Numbered from the stretch's first letter, positions 36,662 to 49,432 are shown. The stretch is DNA of 64,000 bases from Selaginella tamariscina (GCA_003024785.1 PUQB01000388.1:92312-156311), one strand, 5' to 3'. The notes: generated by a model not told the origin, from the sequence alone. Numbers and translations are program-made.

Positions 36662-37068
36662 GAACGACCAGCCTTAGCTGGATAGAGCCAGGTGGAGGAA
36701 ACCCAATACCATGTCTTGTACTGGAAACAACAGGAAGACAGCACTTATTAGAAACCCGAGGCTGCTCTTATAAATGCATCTGGAGCTGTTGTAAAGCAGC
36801 TAACCACGACTCTTGTAGTTGTTAAGAACAGGTATACTGCCAGGATCGCCTGCACAGAGTCGTTCACTTTGATCTTGTATTCTATGAAGTCTATACCTGA
36901 TGGTAGCTCCTTTACTGTGGTGTCCATAGTCCCTTAAATTCTCTCTACACATATGCATGTTTATTTACACGCGCACGCACCTGTCTGTGAATGTTGAGAG
37001 GAAGGTTATCAGACTGCATATAATAAGACACTTTGACTTATTCTCACAGCTGCCTACTTTTGCTTAAG
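36662..37068 (-). pseudogene. DMP-like, block D copy (3' two-thirds)
   Basis: Read on the minus strand it matches the DMP copies at 19330-19931 and 42061-42741: the end of exon 1 (about 36990-37068), an intron beginning GTGCGTGCG, exon 2 pieces for YRIKVNDSV.A..A, VYLFLTT-like and LIRAA, and the PPGSI end. The N-terminus and the APNGKVYYG region are missing. It is convergent with ETG1 copy D. Confidence 0.7.
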
Positions 37069-37079
37069 ATTTGGATATG

Positions 37080-37384
37080 GACATGGCGTATATGCTAACA
37101 AAAAATTAAATAGTTTAAATTTTATTCAATGATCAAAAAAATTAGTCATAAAATTTGAAAATATTGTATTTTGTTTAAAATAAGGGCTTGGATATTAATG
37201 ATGAATTATATATTAAAGATGTTTATTTTAAATATTTTAATTTCAATAAAAGTTGTTAATTGTAAAATTTTAAATAATTTAAAAAATGTATACGTGTTCT
37301 TTTATATATATGTACATAATATCTTTAAAATTAAAATGTATATATACATAATAAAATGAAATTAAATATAAACTTTAATATAAC

Positions 37385-37416
<32 letters not shown>

Positions 37417-40400
37417 TTTAAATAGAATATAAAATTATAATTTCTCTTTAAGAAATAATAATCATATAGAATAAAAATAAAAAGTGTATGTTTCACACAC
37501 AATTTATAATTATATATATATGTTTATACTTACGTGTATAACGTTTACACTGTAATATAATGTAATATGTAATATGTATAATATATATACATATGTAATT
37601 TTATAATATAATGTAATGTAATATGTAATATAGTGTTAAGTAAAATAAATTACTTTTATTATTTAAAATTCTTATGAATATATATGTGTGCACTTTATTG
37701 TATAATGTACATAATATTTGTAATAATTAGATCTATGTATATATAGTAAAATTAAATTAAATTATATTTCACCATTTAAATTTAATATGATTTATATACA
37801 TGTGCTTTAAATATATTATATGTGCATTAATTTTCTTTAGGAAATATAATTATAAAAATTAAAATATAATAATAAAAAGTTTATTGAAAGTTTATGTCAC
37901 ATGTAATTTTAATTATATGTATAACATATTTATATGTTTATAGATTCTTGTATAACATATTTATACTTTAAAAACCTATACAAATATGTACTGAATATAC
38001 ACATATATCATATTAAAATATAATATATGTGAGACAAAGTATAAAATTTATTAAACATAATTTAAGAATAAACTTAAATCATATTTGTGATATACTTATT
38101 TGTCTTTTTTACTTTAAGCATAATATTATTAAGATATTTTTATATTTATAATAAGAACTTTAGTAAATTTTAAAATTGCAACAAATTTAATTAAGATATA
38201 TCTTTAATACATAATTATTAGTTTTTATTTTGAACATAAAATATTTTAAGTTTCTAGTGTAATAAAACTTAAATCATCAAATTAAAATGTATGTATTATT
38301 ATTTTTTTTGTATTATTACTTGAATATTTTAATGTAGTTTTTAAAAAGAGAGTTAGAATGTAATACATAACATAATTAAATGATTTAAATTTTATTTAAG
38401 TGTTAAATTTGTTTAAATAATTCTATTTATGAAAAGTTGGTATATCTTAATTTTAACATTAAAGGACTTAAATATTAATAATGTCAAATATCTTAAGAAT
38501 ATATCATATTGAATAATTTTAAACATAAAAAAATGGTATTATCTAATAATATTAAGAGATGGGAGTTAAATATGATAAATAACCTAATTAAATGATTTAA
38601 ATTTAGTTAAGTGTTAACTTTGTTTAAATATAATAATTATAAAAAGTTGATATATCTCAAATTTAAGGTTAAAGGACTTAAATAGCAATAATGTAAAATA
38701 TTTTAAGAATATATCTTAATTGAATTATTTAAACAATTTTAAACATAAGAAAATGATATTACCTAATAAATATCTTATGTAATATATTATAAGAATATGT
38801 TCTAATTGAATAATTTAAATATTATTATTATTTATTTCATTTTAAATAATACAAGTAGTTGCGTTTACTTAACACAATTATATTACATAATACATAATTT
38901 AAGTCAATACCTATACATAATTATGTAATTAAATAAAACTATATAGTATTTAAACTCTTTAACTTAACATAAAATATTATTTGAATACTAAACGAATTGA
39001 ATTACTTATGAATTTTCATCTCTTAAATTATAAATAATAATTGTTTGTATTTCTTTTTATTAATTAATACAATATAAAATTTTAAATATTTATTGTGTTT
39101 AATATAAAATTTTATTAAACTTACATATTCCATTATGGTATTTATTAAAAATAAGGTAATTAATTTTTATAAATAAATACTCACATTTAACTATTATATA
39201 ATCACAACATTATCTTTAAGCTTTAAATTCAAAATTCATATTTTTGTTTCAAATATATATATATATAATCATTAATCAAAAAGCCACAAATTTACATAAA
39301 ATCAAAATAAAATTTACTTTTATTTTAATTAAATAGTTTAATTTTGTTTCATTTAAACTTTGTTTAAAAAATTTTAAGCACCAAAATATTGGTATATCTT
39401 AATAATATCATATTAAGGTTAAATATCTTAAATAATGATAATTAAGTATATTTAATGAAATATATACTTAATTTATTAAATACTAACAATAAAAAGCTAG
39501 TATATTTTAATAATAACATATGTGTAAATTCATACAACAATGATTTAATATATTAAAAATATATTTTAATTTGAATAGTGAAAATTTGTTTTAATCTTAT
39601 ACTTTATTTAAAAATTTAAATCATTAATAATTTTTTTTTAAGAATTATAATGAATTTCATATGTATCCATAATATTATATACATTTTAGAATTGAAAACA
39701 TTTATATTATAACAAAATAAAAAAAATACACCAACTATAATATAACCATTTAATAATAATAAAACTAATTGTGAAATAGTTATAATAACAAATACAACAA
39801 AAGTAAGTTATATAGTTAAAAATATTAATTAATAATATATAATTTAATTATTATGATTGTAATATATATAATGATTAACATTATAAATAAAATAATTACA
39901 CGACATAAATGACTAATATTATTTATGATTGTAATTGTGCATAATTTAATAAATACTACATTATTTATTATGGTTATAATTATGTAATAATCTTAGTTTC
40001 ATAAATAAAATTATAACTTTGAAGGGATTGTACCTATAACATCATTTTAAGATTATTGTTATTATTAAAATATAATATTTAATTATTAATTATTATAATT
40101 GTAATTGGATTATAATGATTAACATTATAAACAACAATTCATATGACATAATTTAATGTCAATAACATTATTATAATATAATATATGATTGTAATTCTAC
40201 ATTATTTAATGAATATTTAATAGTTATTTATTGTAAATATAACTGTGTTATATTTTAATTTTAAAGCACAATTAGGATTGTACCCATAAAATGATGAGAT
40301 TATTTATTTAACTATTCAATTTTGATATGTATATAATATAACATAATTATGGCAGAATGATTAATATATAATTTTATGTAAGTACGGCCCTAAAACGCAG

Positions 40401-40540
40401 AATATACTTAACTTCAATACCTCTTAATTAAATGTTTATTTGATTCAAAATTAATAAATTAAAGGATGTAGGTACGTGGACTTACATTGATTAAAATTTA
40501 TTTGATAATTAGATTAAAACTTACATAAACCCTAAACCTA
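37080..40540. other. AT-rich desert, no genes seen
   Basis: About 3.5 kb of extremely AT-rich DNA with a GT run at 37395-37417 and TA runs. Near 38390-38760 related phrases ('aaatgatttaaatttta..taagtgttaa', 'aagttgatatatctcaa') recur at about 180-bp spacing, a weak degenerate repeat. No coding signal. Confidence 0.6.
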
Positions 40541-40554
40541 GAAATGCCCTAGGA

Positions 40555-41701
40555 GAATGATCTGCTGCGTGATCCGCGGGTCTCTTCTCGAATTTGCGCT
40601 CCGACACGAATCCTCTCGAATCTGCACGAGTCCGCACGCAGAATGGCCATTTATCAGGTTAGCTTTCATAACAGTCCTCATTTTGAACGTTTTGTATTTA
40701 TGGATATTATAAATCAATGTTGTTACATCCATAGTTCCACTGTTTTCTTTCATGGTGTGCCCATATCAGTGATTCTCCCTTTGGTTCCATTCCTAGCGGC
40801 TCTCTTGCCTGGCACACACACACAAGGTTATGTATGTATGCAGATACACATGTATGTTTTTCATCACATTCTTGGTCAACTATATACATGTACCAGTTTT
40901 GTTACATGGAACGTCTCTTATATAAACATATATAGGCTACAGGTGCAGGATATGTTTGATGTTGAGTATTACATAGGAGCTTACAAGGTAATCGTTTTGC
41001 TAATCAGTGTGTTTTCATTTGACTCCGTTATAAGGAAATAAGCTTTTAAAGTTTAAAGAAGCTATCTACTTCTGTGTATAACATGTTTTTACTAAATATT
41101 CTTAGGAAGGTGGAATTTGGCACACGTATAAATACATTGACAATTCCGTTGGGCAACAGAAGGAGCTTCTAAGTCCTGAAATATGAATCATGGGCTGTTT
41201 TATTGCGTTTAAGTAAGTGTCTGTGTGTGTGAGAGAGAGAGATGCCTATCATTAGTGTGTGTATGTGAAACAGAATGTTGTACATATGCCTAATGTTATT
41301 GTAATAAATAAAATTAACCTATTTGTACGATCTATGGGCTGTGCAATAGTTCTTGTGTGTGTGAAATCCATTTGTTTCAAATATGCCTCAACAATATTAT
41401 ATATTCTTATTATAATTTACAATCACGAAAGTCCCACACGGTTGTTGAAGATGATCCATAGCTGCTCGACAGAAAGACCGAGCTATTGGTCTAGACACTG
41501 TATCAATATATTAATAGGAAACTGTTATCTATCTATCTAGCGGTTATGTATACATATATACACGTATATTTATATAGCTTTGGCTGCATGTAGATGGTTA
41601 ACAATGGCAAGGCTGCTATCCTTGAGAGTGTTGACAAGAGAAAGATGGGAAATGGTGAAGAACATGGAGTGAAGCTGTGCGGCTAGATTAATCTCTTGAG
41701 G
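40555..41701 (+). pseudogene. ETG1-like, copy E (exons 1-4, 14, 15)
   Basis: Exon 1 (to 40657) keeps LLRDPRVSSRI-like bases, with an altered 3' half. Exon 2 (about 40754-40808) has SIPSGSL. Exon 3 is intact (40943-40987, VQDMFDVEYYIGAYK). Exon 4 (41106-41211) has EGGIWHTYKYIDNSVGQQ, but TGA replaces the Trp codon after PEI. Exons 5-13 are deleted. Exon 14 (about 41441-41499) and exon 15 (41594-41701, LTMARLLSLRVLTRERWEM) follow, with a premature stop. A clear pseudogene convergent with a DMP copy. Confidence 0.82.
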
Positions 41702-42060
41702 TATGTGTAGTCTAAACTAGTCCAAAGCCTGCGAAACTATAAACCTTAGACTATAAAACTATGATGATATGCATACACACACACACACATTAAATGTATC
41801 ATGTATTAGTATATGTTTTATCTACATTATATAATATTAATACGTATGAAGCACATAACATAGCATCCGAGTGTTACGAAACACTTTAAATATAGACACG
41901 TACATAGGCATAACCTTTAGGTCGAAAATGTGCTCTCTCTCTCTCTCACACACACACACGCACACGCATACACACACACACACACAGGGTGAGAGTTTAG
42001 AAGTCACAATCGCGTTATTAAACCATTATCAATCCAACTTCAAATTTAAGTATATATAAC

Positions 42061-42741
42061 TTAGGAACGACGAGCCTTAGCTGGGATAGAGCCAGGTGGA
42101 GGGACAAGTGGAAACCCAATACCATGTCTTGTACTTGGAAACAACAGGAAGACAACACTTATTAGAAACCCAGACACAGACGGGGCTGCTCTTATAAATG
42201 CATCTGGAACTGTTATAAAGCGCTAACCACGTCTGTTGAGAAGCTTGTAGTTGTTAAGAACAGGTATACTGCCAGGATCGCATGCACAAAGTCGTCCACT
42301 TTGATCCTGTATACTGTGAAGTCTATACCTGATGGTCGCTCCTTTAACTGTGGTGTCCATAGTCCCTTAAATGTGGCAAAACCGTAGTATACTTTCCCAT
42401 TTGGAGCTTGGAAACTGCATTTACATGTATATGAGCTCTCTCACGTGCATATGCATGTCTATTTACACACGCACGCACCTGTCTGTGAATGTTGAGAGGA
42501 AGGTTATCACACTGCATATAATAAGAAACGCAGCACTTATTGACTTATTCTCACAGCGCCTACTTTGTGTAGGAGTGGATCGAGTATCTGAAAAGTATTA
42601 CAGTTCCTGTTGGGAGCATATTGCCAGGTCAGCTGAACCCTGTAGTGCCCTTGCTAAACCCTTGGCTATCATGCTATCAAACTCCTTAATATCGTCGTCA
42701 ATGTCACTCTTTTCAATATCACTTCTATGTTCTTCAGCCAT
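42061..42741 (-). pseudogene. DMP-like, block E copy (near complete)
   Basis: The minus strand begins MAEEHRSDIEKSDIDDDIKE, then AKGLARALQGSA, NMLPTGTVILF (after a one-base loss), SAAFLIICSVITFLSTFTD, an intron with a GTGCGTGCG donor, then QAPNGKVYYGFATFKGLWTP, VYRIKVDDFVHAILAVYLFL and TTTSFSTDVV. After shifts it ends PPGSIPAKARRS-TAA at 42061-42063. This is the whole DUF679 layout of four helices. At least three indels in the helix 1-2 loop and the C-terminal half make it a pseudogene, though a recent one. Confidence 0.82.
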
Positions 42742-42760
42742 CTATGAGGTATTTAATTAA

Positions 42761-42805
<45 letters not shown>
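42761..42805. repeat. (CT)n(TA)n compound microsatellite
   Basis: CT run passing into TA, 20 bp from the DMP block E start codon on its 5' side. Confidence 0.9.
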
Positions 42806-42809
42806 CATT

Positions 42810-44280
42810 AAAACTTATTGATTATAAGTATATATATATTAATGTATATATAAAAGTTTACCTTAGGAAAAACAGGACGGACCTCCATTGAAATTGTGGT
42901 AGACAGATGTTTATAATGGGGAAATATAGAGTAAGTTTTAAGTAAAATGTTAAACCACCACTTCTTGCGTGGACAAACAGATTTTGAGTTAGGTCATTAG
43001 CGTACCTGACTTATTTACGCATTAACGTGTACAGTAAAAGTATATTCTGAAAAAAAAACATTTGTTAGTTTAAATAACGAAAATTTTGTTTAAGGAATTG
43101 TATATTCAATAGAATATATTTAAGGGAATATGCAAATAGCTAAGTTAAGATCAAAATGCTATTGTTATTATTTATATTAGATAACATTTTTTATAATTAT
43201 GTTTTATAAGATTTGTTATATTATAATTACAGTATTAATAATAATATATGTTTATATAATTAACTTCAATTTTATTCTCTAAATGTACATTCAATAAAAG
43301 ATATTCAAATCAATATATAAACAGTTTAACTTAAGATTAAATTGCAAGTCCATCGAACTCTGTAGTTATTGTTATTATTTATATTATATGCCGTTATTTA
43401 ATTATTATTTGCATGTTTTATAAGATTTGCTATATTGTAATTAAATTTCAAATTTAAACTACATTGGCCGAGTTGGGTGTGAGACACTAAATAAACAATA
43501 ATATATGTTTTATTTCCTCAAATTATACTACATAATTAAACTTTATTTTGTTCTCTAAATGTGAGGAATTATATATTCAATAAAATATATTCAAGTCAAT
43601 ATATAAACAAATTTAAAATGCAAATCCATCGAACTGTGTACTTATTGTTATTATTAAATTACATGGCAGAGTAAACAGTAGCTTTTTATTTCTTCAAATT
43701 ATAATACATAAAAGTATTATATAATGTATATATATAATATACTTTATGTACTTTAGTTGTAAATACGAGGCAAATTGTAATTAATCAAAATAAATTTTGA
43801 TTATGAATAAAATAATTATTGATTATGTTAAAATATTTCTTTCTCCACGCAACGTAACTTCAACAAGCAACTCGTGAAGAAACGTGCAAACAAGTCGTGG
43901 CTGTTTGCCTTCTAAGCCAACTCAATACTCGCCATCCCACAAGTAAACAGCATGAGTTAGCTTACTGATAGTGTATAATATGCCTAATTAACAGTGTTTA
44001 AATATTAATCAGGTCTATGCTTGTTGTGTTTGCTCAAGTTGCCTTTTGTACAAGTTTAGTTTATATATATAATATGCCTTAAAACATAACAGTATATCTT
44101 GCTTCATTCCGCGTCTGAATCTTTCAAAGTTACACATTAAAGTCGTATAAGAGCTCTGTGAATTGTTACTCCCAAACTAGTTTGGCTCTCCAGGTACAGT
44201 GTGTGTGTGCGCGTGCGTGTGTGTGTGAGAGAGAGAGACGGTTGATTTTTCCCTTTTGAAATCCAAAGAACTGCAGTGAA
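42810..44280. other. AT-rich spacer, no genes seen
   Basis: Contains two related stretches of roughly 240 bp (about 43120-43330 and about 43500-43680) sharing 'attcaataaaatatattcaa', 'atataaacaa' and 'aatccatcgaact'. This is a diverged tandem duplication. No coding signal. A GT/GA microsatellite at 44199-44238 precedes the DMP start. Confidence 0.5.
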
Positions 44281-44291
44281 ATTGTTTTACT

Positions 44292-44974
44292 ATGGAGAAC
44301 TCAGCAACACAGAGATTGCTTAGTGACGAGGAAAACAACCAGCAGGACCACAGTTGCGGACGACATTCAGGAGTTCCAGAGCGTAATTACGAAAGCTCTA
44401 ACCAATGCACTCCATGGCTCGGCGAATCTCTCTAACATGCTCCCCACTGGGACAGTACTCTTCTTCCAAATGATCGATCCGATTCTGTTTAAAGCTGGAA
44501 GCTGCAAGGATAAGAACTTGAGTGCGGCTTTCCTCATTGTCTGCAGCTTAGTGTGCTTCATACTCTCGTTCACAGACAGTTTTCACGCGCCAAATGGTGC
44601 GTGCGTGCGTGCGTGCGTGTTCTTCACTTCATGTGCTGCATCTTAAATGAGGGAATTTTACAGGTAAAGTTTACTATGGACTTGCTACGTTTCGAGGGCT
44701 GTGGACTCCTGAGGTGAAAGTGACGGGCTCAAGTGTGAATCTCTCGAAATACAAGATTACATTTGGAGATTTTGTACACGCGCTCCTTGCAGTGTTCACA
44801 TTCATGACAACAACTACATTCTCCTCGGATGTTATAAGTTGCTTCTTTTATGTTCCGGACGGTCTTATTAGAGCGGCGCCATCGTTGTCCGGGTTTTTAG
44901 TTAGCGTTGTTTTTATATTTTTTCCAACTACTAGACACGGTGTGGGATTCCCTCTTACACCATCTTCTAGTTGA
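44292..44974 (+). CDS. DUF679 membrane protein (DMP family), best copy
   Basis: Exon 1 (44292-44596) starts MENSATQRLLSDEENNQQD. After one frame change it reads ADDIQEFQSVITKALTNAL, SANLSNMLPTGTVLFFQ, SAAFLIVCSLVCFILSFTDS and FHAPNG. A 67-bp GT-AG intron (44597-44663) splits the Gly codon of APNGKVYYG. Exon 2 (44664-44974) reads KVYYGLATFRGLWTP, YKITFGDFVHALLAVFTFM, CFFYVPDGL and FFPTTRHGVGFPL, then TGA. LPTGTVL, FTDS, G-Y-G-ATF-G, FVHA and FPTTR-G-GFPL are the DUF679 signature, with four helices. DMPs are plant endomembrane proteins; DMP8/9 act in gamete fusion and DMP1 in membrane remodelling. I cannot assign a subfamily. The single frame change near 44330 is the only defect, so this may be a live gene with one sequencing indel. 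Confidence 0.82.
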
Positions 44975-45395
44975 AAGTAACATTAAGATCCGTAAAATTT
45001 AATATTTATATAGCAATAAAAAATGTGTCTTTTCTATCTTTATTAAAATATTTTTTTTTATTTCATTAATATTATTTAGTAAATTTTGATATTTTAGTAT
45101 TCTGATATATAAATACGTTTCCTATATTAATATATCTATGTTTTTTTATAGTGTAAGAGGAAACATATATTTATGACAGGCTTTGTTTAGAAATAAATGT
45201 TTGTTTTCATGTATGCACGATTATTAAAGAATAGAAGTATGAATCTGATTATGAATCATTATAATTTTATAAAACAGTCATGTGGAACATGCTTGTTAAT
45301 TGAATAATAACCTAATACTTTATAAAGGCATAATTTAGTAAACAGAATATTAAAATGCTTATTTCAATTATTAAAATAAAATATAATAATGATAT
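44975..45395. other. AT-rich 3' flank, no gene
   Basis: AT-rich, with several AATAAA-like signals just after the DMP stop (for example 'gcaataaaaaatg' near 45012) that could serve polyadenylation. Confidence 0.45.
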
Positions 45396-45600
45396 TGAAA
45401 GAGCCGATATATATTAAAAATGTCAGATACATTAAGCTACAAAAACCCTGCTTATATACAGGAGACCTCCTGCCACGTGGCACACATGCGACACGTGGCG
45501 TTGACACATGGCGGCTAGATCACCACCCATGTGTCACTATGCATGTGTGTATATACACATGCGTATATACGTTACATTACATAATATACAGTATCTTACA
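45396..45600 (-). repeat. gypsy 3' LTR (205 bp)
   Basis: Direct repeat of 50108-50310. It begins TGTAAGATACTG and ends CTCTTTCA on the minus strand. The two copies differ by about seven substitutions and two single-base indels (about 3-4%), pointing to a moderately recent insertion. At 205 bp it is short for a gypsy LTR. Confidence 0.92.
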
Positions 45601-45659
45601 TTATCCCCCCCTCTGCGGTTGTGTAGATGGTGATGGATCTGATGGTCCTGGATCCGTGT

Positions 45660-45895
45660 GAGTTGGGCCATCTAAGGTATGACCGAATGTAGTCAACGAG
45701 TCTCGAACAACAAACCGTTTCATTCGAACTACGTGAACTATTTCAACCTCATGAGATCCCACCAACTGTACCTGATACACCTGAGGACCAACCTTTCGGA
45801 GAACTCGGTAGGGACCAAGCCACTTATGTAAAAACCAGTTGCAAGCCCAGGTGCGGTTAACTTGGGAAAACGTACCAGTACTAAGTCACCGTCAG
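45660..45895 (-). mobile_element. gypsy integrase C-terminal GPY/F module
   Basis: The minus strand reads KWLGPYRVLRKVGPQVYQVQ then MKRFVVRDSL, the GPY/F motif found at the integrase C-terminus of many gypsy elements. There is no chromodomain after it. Confidence 0.7.
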
Positions 45896-46988
45896 CATAG
45901 TCTGGTGGAGTTTGATGTCGTGCATTGTAAGAAGATTGTTGCTGTATTGAGCCCGACCAAGATGTTCAGCAGACTCTGCACGCAGAAGAGGTAAGACAGC
46001 ATCCAATGTCGAGCCCACATTTTCGCATCCTCGGCACGTGGCAGATTTGATGATAATCCCAATTCACTAGGCAACTTAGGATCATATCCATACAATGCCT
46101 TGAATGGAGAGATACCAATCGAACTCTGAATGCCTGTTACATAAGCAAATCTCAAGCATCGCAAAATACCAATCCCAGTCAGTGTGATTGAAGTTCACAA
46201 CTTCGAGATCATACCCTTGAAGGTCCGATTCAATCGCTCCACCAAACCATCAGTTTGTGGATGATATGGAGAGGCAAATGAGTGTTTTACCCCTAACCTC
46301 TCACACAACACTCGGAATACCTCTGCAATGAAAGCGGGGCCATTATCTGATAACATCCGCTCTGGACAAGAATGCTGCAAAACCACATTATCGAACAAAA
46401 ACAAAGCTGTTGACAGGCAGTTGCATCCGGAAGAGCACCAACCTCCACCCAACGAGTTAAATAATCAGATACGACAATGATGTACTGGTTACCTTGAGAA
46501 GAACGTGGAAAAGGTCCCATTAAATCCACTGCAATTAACTCAAAAGGGCGAGAGACGTTGATGGATTCTAACACCCCCATGGCCCGAGTCGTAGAGGAAT
46601 TCCGAGTTTGACAAATGGGACAACTCTGAATATACCTGATCACATCACCACGCATGCTAGGCCAATAAAAGGATCTGCGGAGCTTCTCCAACACTCGTTG
46701 GTGACCAAGATGACCTCCAACAATAGGCGAATCATGATATGCTCGAAGAAGGTGTGGAACATATGTAGAGGGCACAGCCAACGCCATCTGTCTCTGGATT
46801 TGTCCCAATAAAATACAATAAACCATCCTGAAGTCGAAACTGAGCATGATATTGTCGAAACTGCGGTTCGGAAGAGGACTTGCAAACGCATCCCGTAATT
46901 GCCTCGTCCACGGTTCACGTTTTTGGGCATCCTGCCACTGTTCCAAGGATGGTAAGTCGGCATCGAATACCTGAGGGGCTTGTATCAA
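45892..46988 (-). mobile_element. gypsy integrase (three frames)
   Basis: The HHCC zinc finger is read as GGHLGHQRVLEKL, RSFYWPSMRGDV and CPICQTR (about 46610-46760). The first catalytic Asp is in IAVDLMGPFPRSSQG (about 46500-46540), the second in MLSDNGPAFIAEVF (about 46310-46360), and the Glu is in YHPQTDGLVERLNRTFKGM (about 46205-46265). The D,D-35-E layout is complete. A frame shift lies near 46430, and a further one separates the C-terminal RYAYVTGIQSSIGISPFKALYGYDPK-like part (from about 46165). Confidence 0.9.
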
Positions 46989-47142
46989 ACCGAATGCTGC
47001 AGCGCTGCATGAGCAGGCAAAGTGGAATCAGAAAGGGGTGCTCGAGAAAGTGCATCCGCATCCACCATTGTTCGCCCAGGCCTGTGCACCACCTTAAAGT
47101 TATATACTTGGAGACGTAATGCCCATCTGGCTACACGACCCA

Positions 47143-47592
47143 CTAATTCTTCCGTTTTAGCAAGGAAGTGACAGCAGCATGATCACACTCCAAAAGTGTT
47201 TCACTCCCATGTAAGTAGGCATGAAGTCGTTCAAAACCCCAAACAGCAGCAAGGCATTCTTTTTCAGTAGTGGAATAATTCCGCTCAGCCGGCGTGAGTA
47301 CTCGACTAATGTAAGCCACCGGGTGTCGAATTGAAGAATCCACAGCATCAGTTTGCATCAATACACCACCAATACCAACATCTGAGGCATCTACTCGTAA
47401 AATGAACGGACGAGTAAAATCTGGGTATTGAAGCAATGGTGGAGTTGTCAGGAACTCTTTTAACTGGTCAAATGCCTGCTGACACCTGCGAGTCCACCTG
47501 AAAGATACCTGTGGACGAACTAACTCCCGAAGAGGGGCAGTTCGATCAGTGAGATGATCGATGAATCGACCCAAGTACTGCACCGTGCCCAA
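47143..47592 (-). mobile_element. gypsy RNase H domain
   Basis: RNase H signatures are ILRVDASDVGIGGVLMQ, RHPVAYISRVLTPAERNYST, KECLAAVWGFERLHAYL and LLECDHAAV, preceded by the connection WTRRCQQAFDQLKEFL. The start overlaps the RT frame by a one-base shift. Confidence 0.9.
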
Positions 47593-49432
47593 GAAACGCG
47601 GACTTCCTGTACTGTACGGGACGAGGGAACTCTCGAACAGCTCGCAACTTCATTGGATCCACCTGTAAACCCTCTCGAGATATACGGTAACCCAAGTAAG
47701 TGGTGTCGGTCGAACCAAACACACACTTTTCAAGTTTCAACTTCAGGCCAACTTCTCGAAATCGATCAAGAACGCGCCGTACATCACGAATGTGATCCTC
47801 CCAAGAACCAGACCCATGAATGAGCACATCGTCGATAAAATCGGCAGTGATATCAGGCATATCGGAAAGAAGCTCATCCATCATGCGTTGAAAGGTGGCA
47901 GGAGCTGAAGTCAATCCAAAAGGCATGACCAAAAACTCGTAAAGACCAAATGGTGTCCGGAAGGCCGTTTTTGGAATATCCTCCTCAGCCATAGGAACCT
48001 GCCAATATCCTGATGCCAAATCCAACTTAGTAAACCATCGACTCTGACCCAAACGATCTAATAGATCGGCAGAGTTCGGAAGTGGATAGACATCTTTGAT
48101 GGTAACATCGTTAAGAGGTCGGTAATCCACACAAAATCGGAGAGATCCATCAGGCTTGGGAACCAAATGAGGTTCACATGCCCATGGACTCCGTGACGGA
48201 CGACACACTCGTTTACCAATCATATCAGTAACAGCTGTTCGCATGGCTGATAACTCCTTTGGTGACCTGCGTCGAACCGGGACTTTGAAAGGCTTTGCAT
48301 TGCCGGTGGGTATACAGTGTCGAGTCTTCACACGTGCACCTTGGGACAGATCAAATTTGAACAAACTTGCATACTGTTTCTTAAGTTGTTCGATGCAGTG
48401 TGCTCGACACTCAGGTGACGGATCCGGCATTTGAACCTGTTGAGATGAACACCACCCCAAGACCGGAATCAAAGGAGCTGTATGCGTGATACAAACAGCA
48501 ACAAGCTTCTCTGGACGTAAAGGAACAGACTGCAAAGACACAGACTCCAAGCGTAATACAGGAGGAGAGAGTGAAAAATCACATGTACCTTTCGACTGCT
48601 TTAACCAATCACATCCCAGAATGATGTCAAAGACCTGGGAAGGGACAACCCTAAGAGACCCAGAGGGAAACTTACAGTTGGCACCCATAACCAGCGTAGT
48701 CAAAGTGGTGTACTGTGATACTGCACGAGACTGCCCATTACCATATAAAATGTGCAAGACCTTATCTGCACGTCTTAAGGGTAATGAGCACCGATGCGCT
48801 AGAGAAGCAGTTATGGAAGACATACTGGATCCTGTATCCACAAGCACTGTGACTGAAAGATCATTCACCGTGCAGAAAATGTGAAAACTGGATGATCTGG
48901 TGGAACTTGCAAACCTTGATATGCATAGCGGAAAAAACATGGAGGTGAAGTCTCCATCGCACGGGATCCCTCCGTCGCCCGTACGATTACTGGTTTTCCG
49001 CAACAGATCCACCTGCAAGAGAGGCTTCGTCATCTGGAAGCTCATCATCAGCATAATGGCCGCCACAGGCACACCATCCGGAACATATGGTCGCCAGCCT
49101 GGATGTGGTGGACGCCAATCAGGATACACATCGCATGCCCGCCAAGTATGTCCAGGCGCCCAACAGGCCCAACAATGAACTTGATTGGGTCGACCTGCAT
49201 TGTTCCGATTCCTCCTGTCACGAATCCGTGGATTTTGACCACCACGGGCAGGACTGGAGCAGGTGCAGGACGATTTCGTGGAGGTGGTCCACGGGGTGGG
49301 CCCCGAGGTCGACCACGAAAGGCTTGCGTGCGGGCACATATGCAGCAGCATCAACCTCCATTGGATCAGCACGCTGAACAAGAGGAGCAGGTAACCCAAG
49401 GGGAACACGGCCCTCACCAGGCACCAACTCAA
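47546..49432 (-). mobile_element. gypsy knuckle, protease and reverse transcriptase
   Basis: A single open frame of 628 codons. The CCHC knuckle CWACWAPGHTWRAC lies at about residues 85-98. The protease core VLVDTGSSMSSITASLAHR is near residue 195, with IILGCDWL after it. RT carries VPKPDGSLRFCVDYRPLND, TKLDLASGYWQVPM, FLVMPFGLTSAPATFQRMM and the catalytic DFIDDVLIH (FIDD in place of the usual YxDD). The first 60 residues are out-of-frame gag sequence, so the true polyprotein is shifted here. The RT core is intact. Confidence 0.93.

Noticed and set aside
37080..40540. Possible CRISPR-like or satellite array
   Set aside because: Recurring AT-rich phrases have irregular spacing and poor identity. 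No regular repeat-spacer structure.
47554..49377. Plus-strand frames up to 132 codons opposite gypsy pol
   Set aside because: Antisense shadows of RT and protease.
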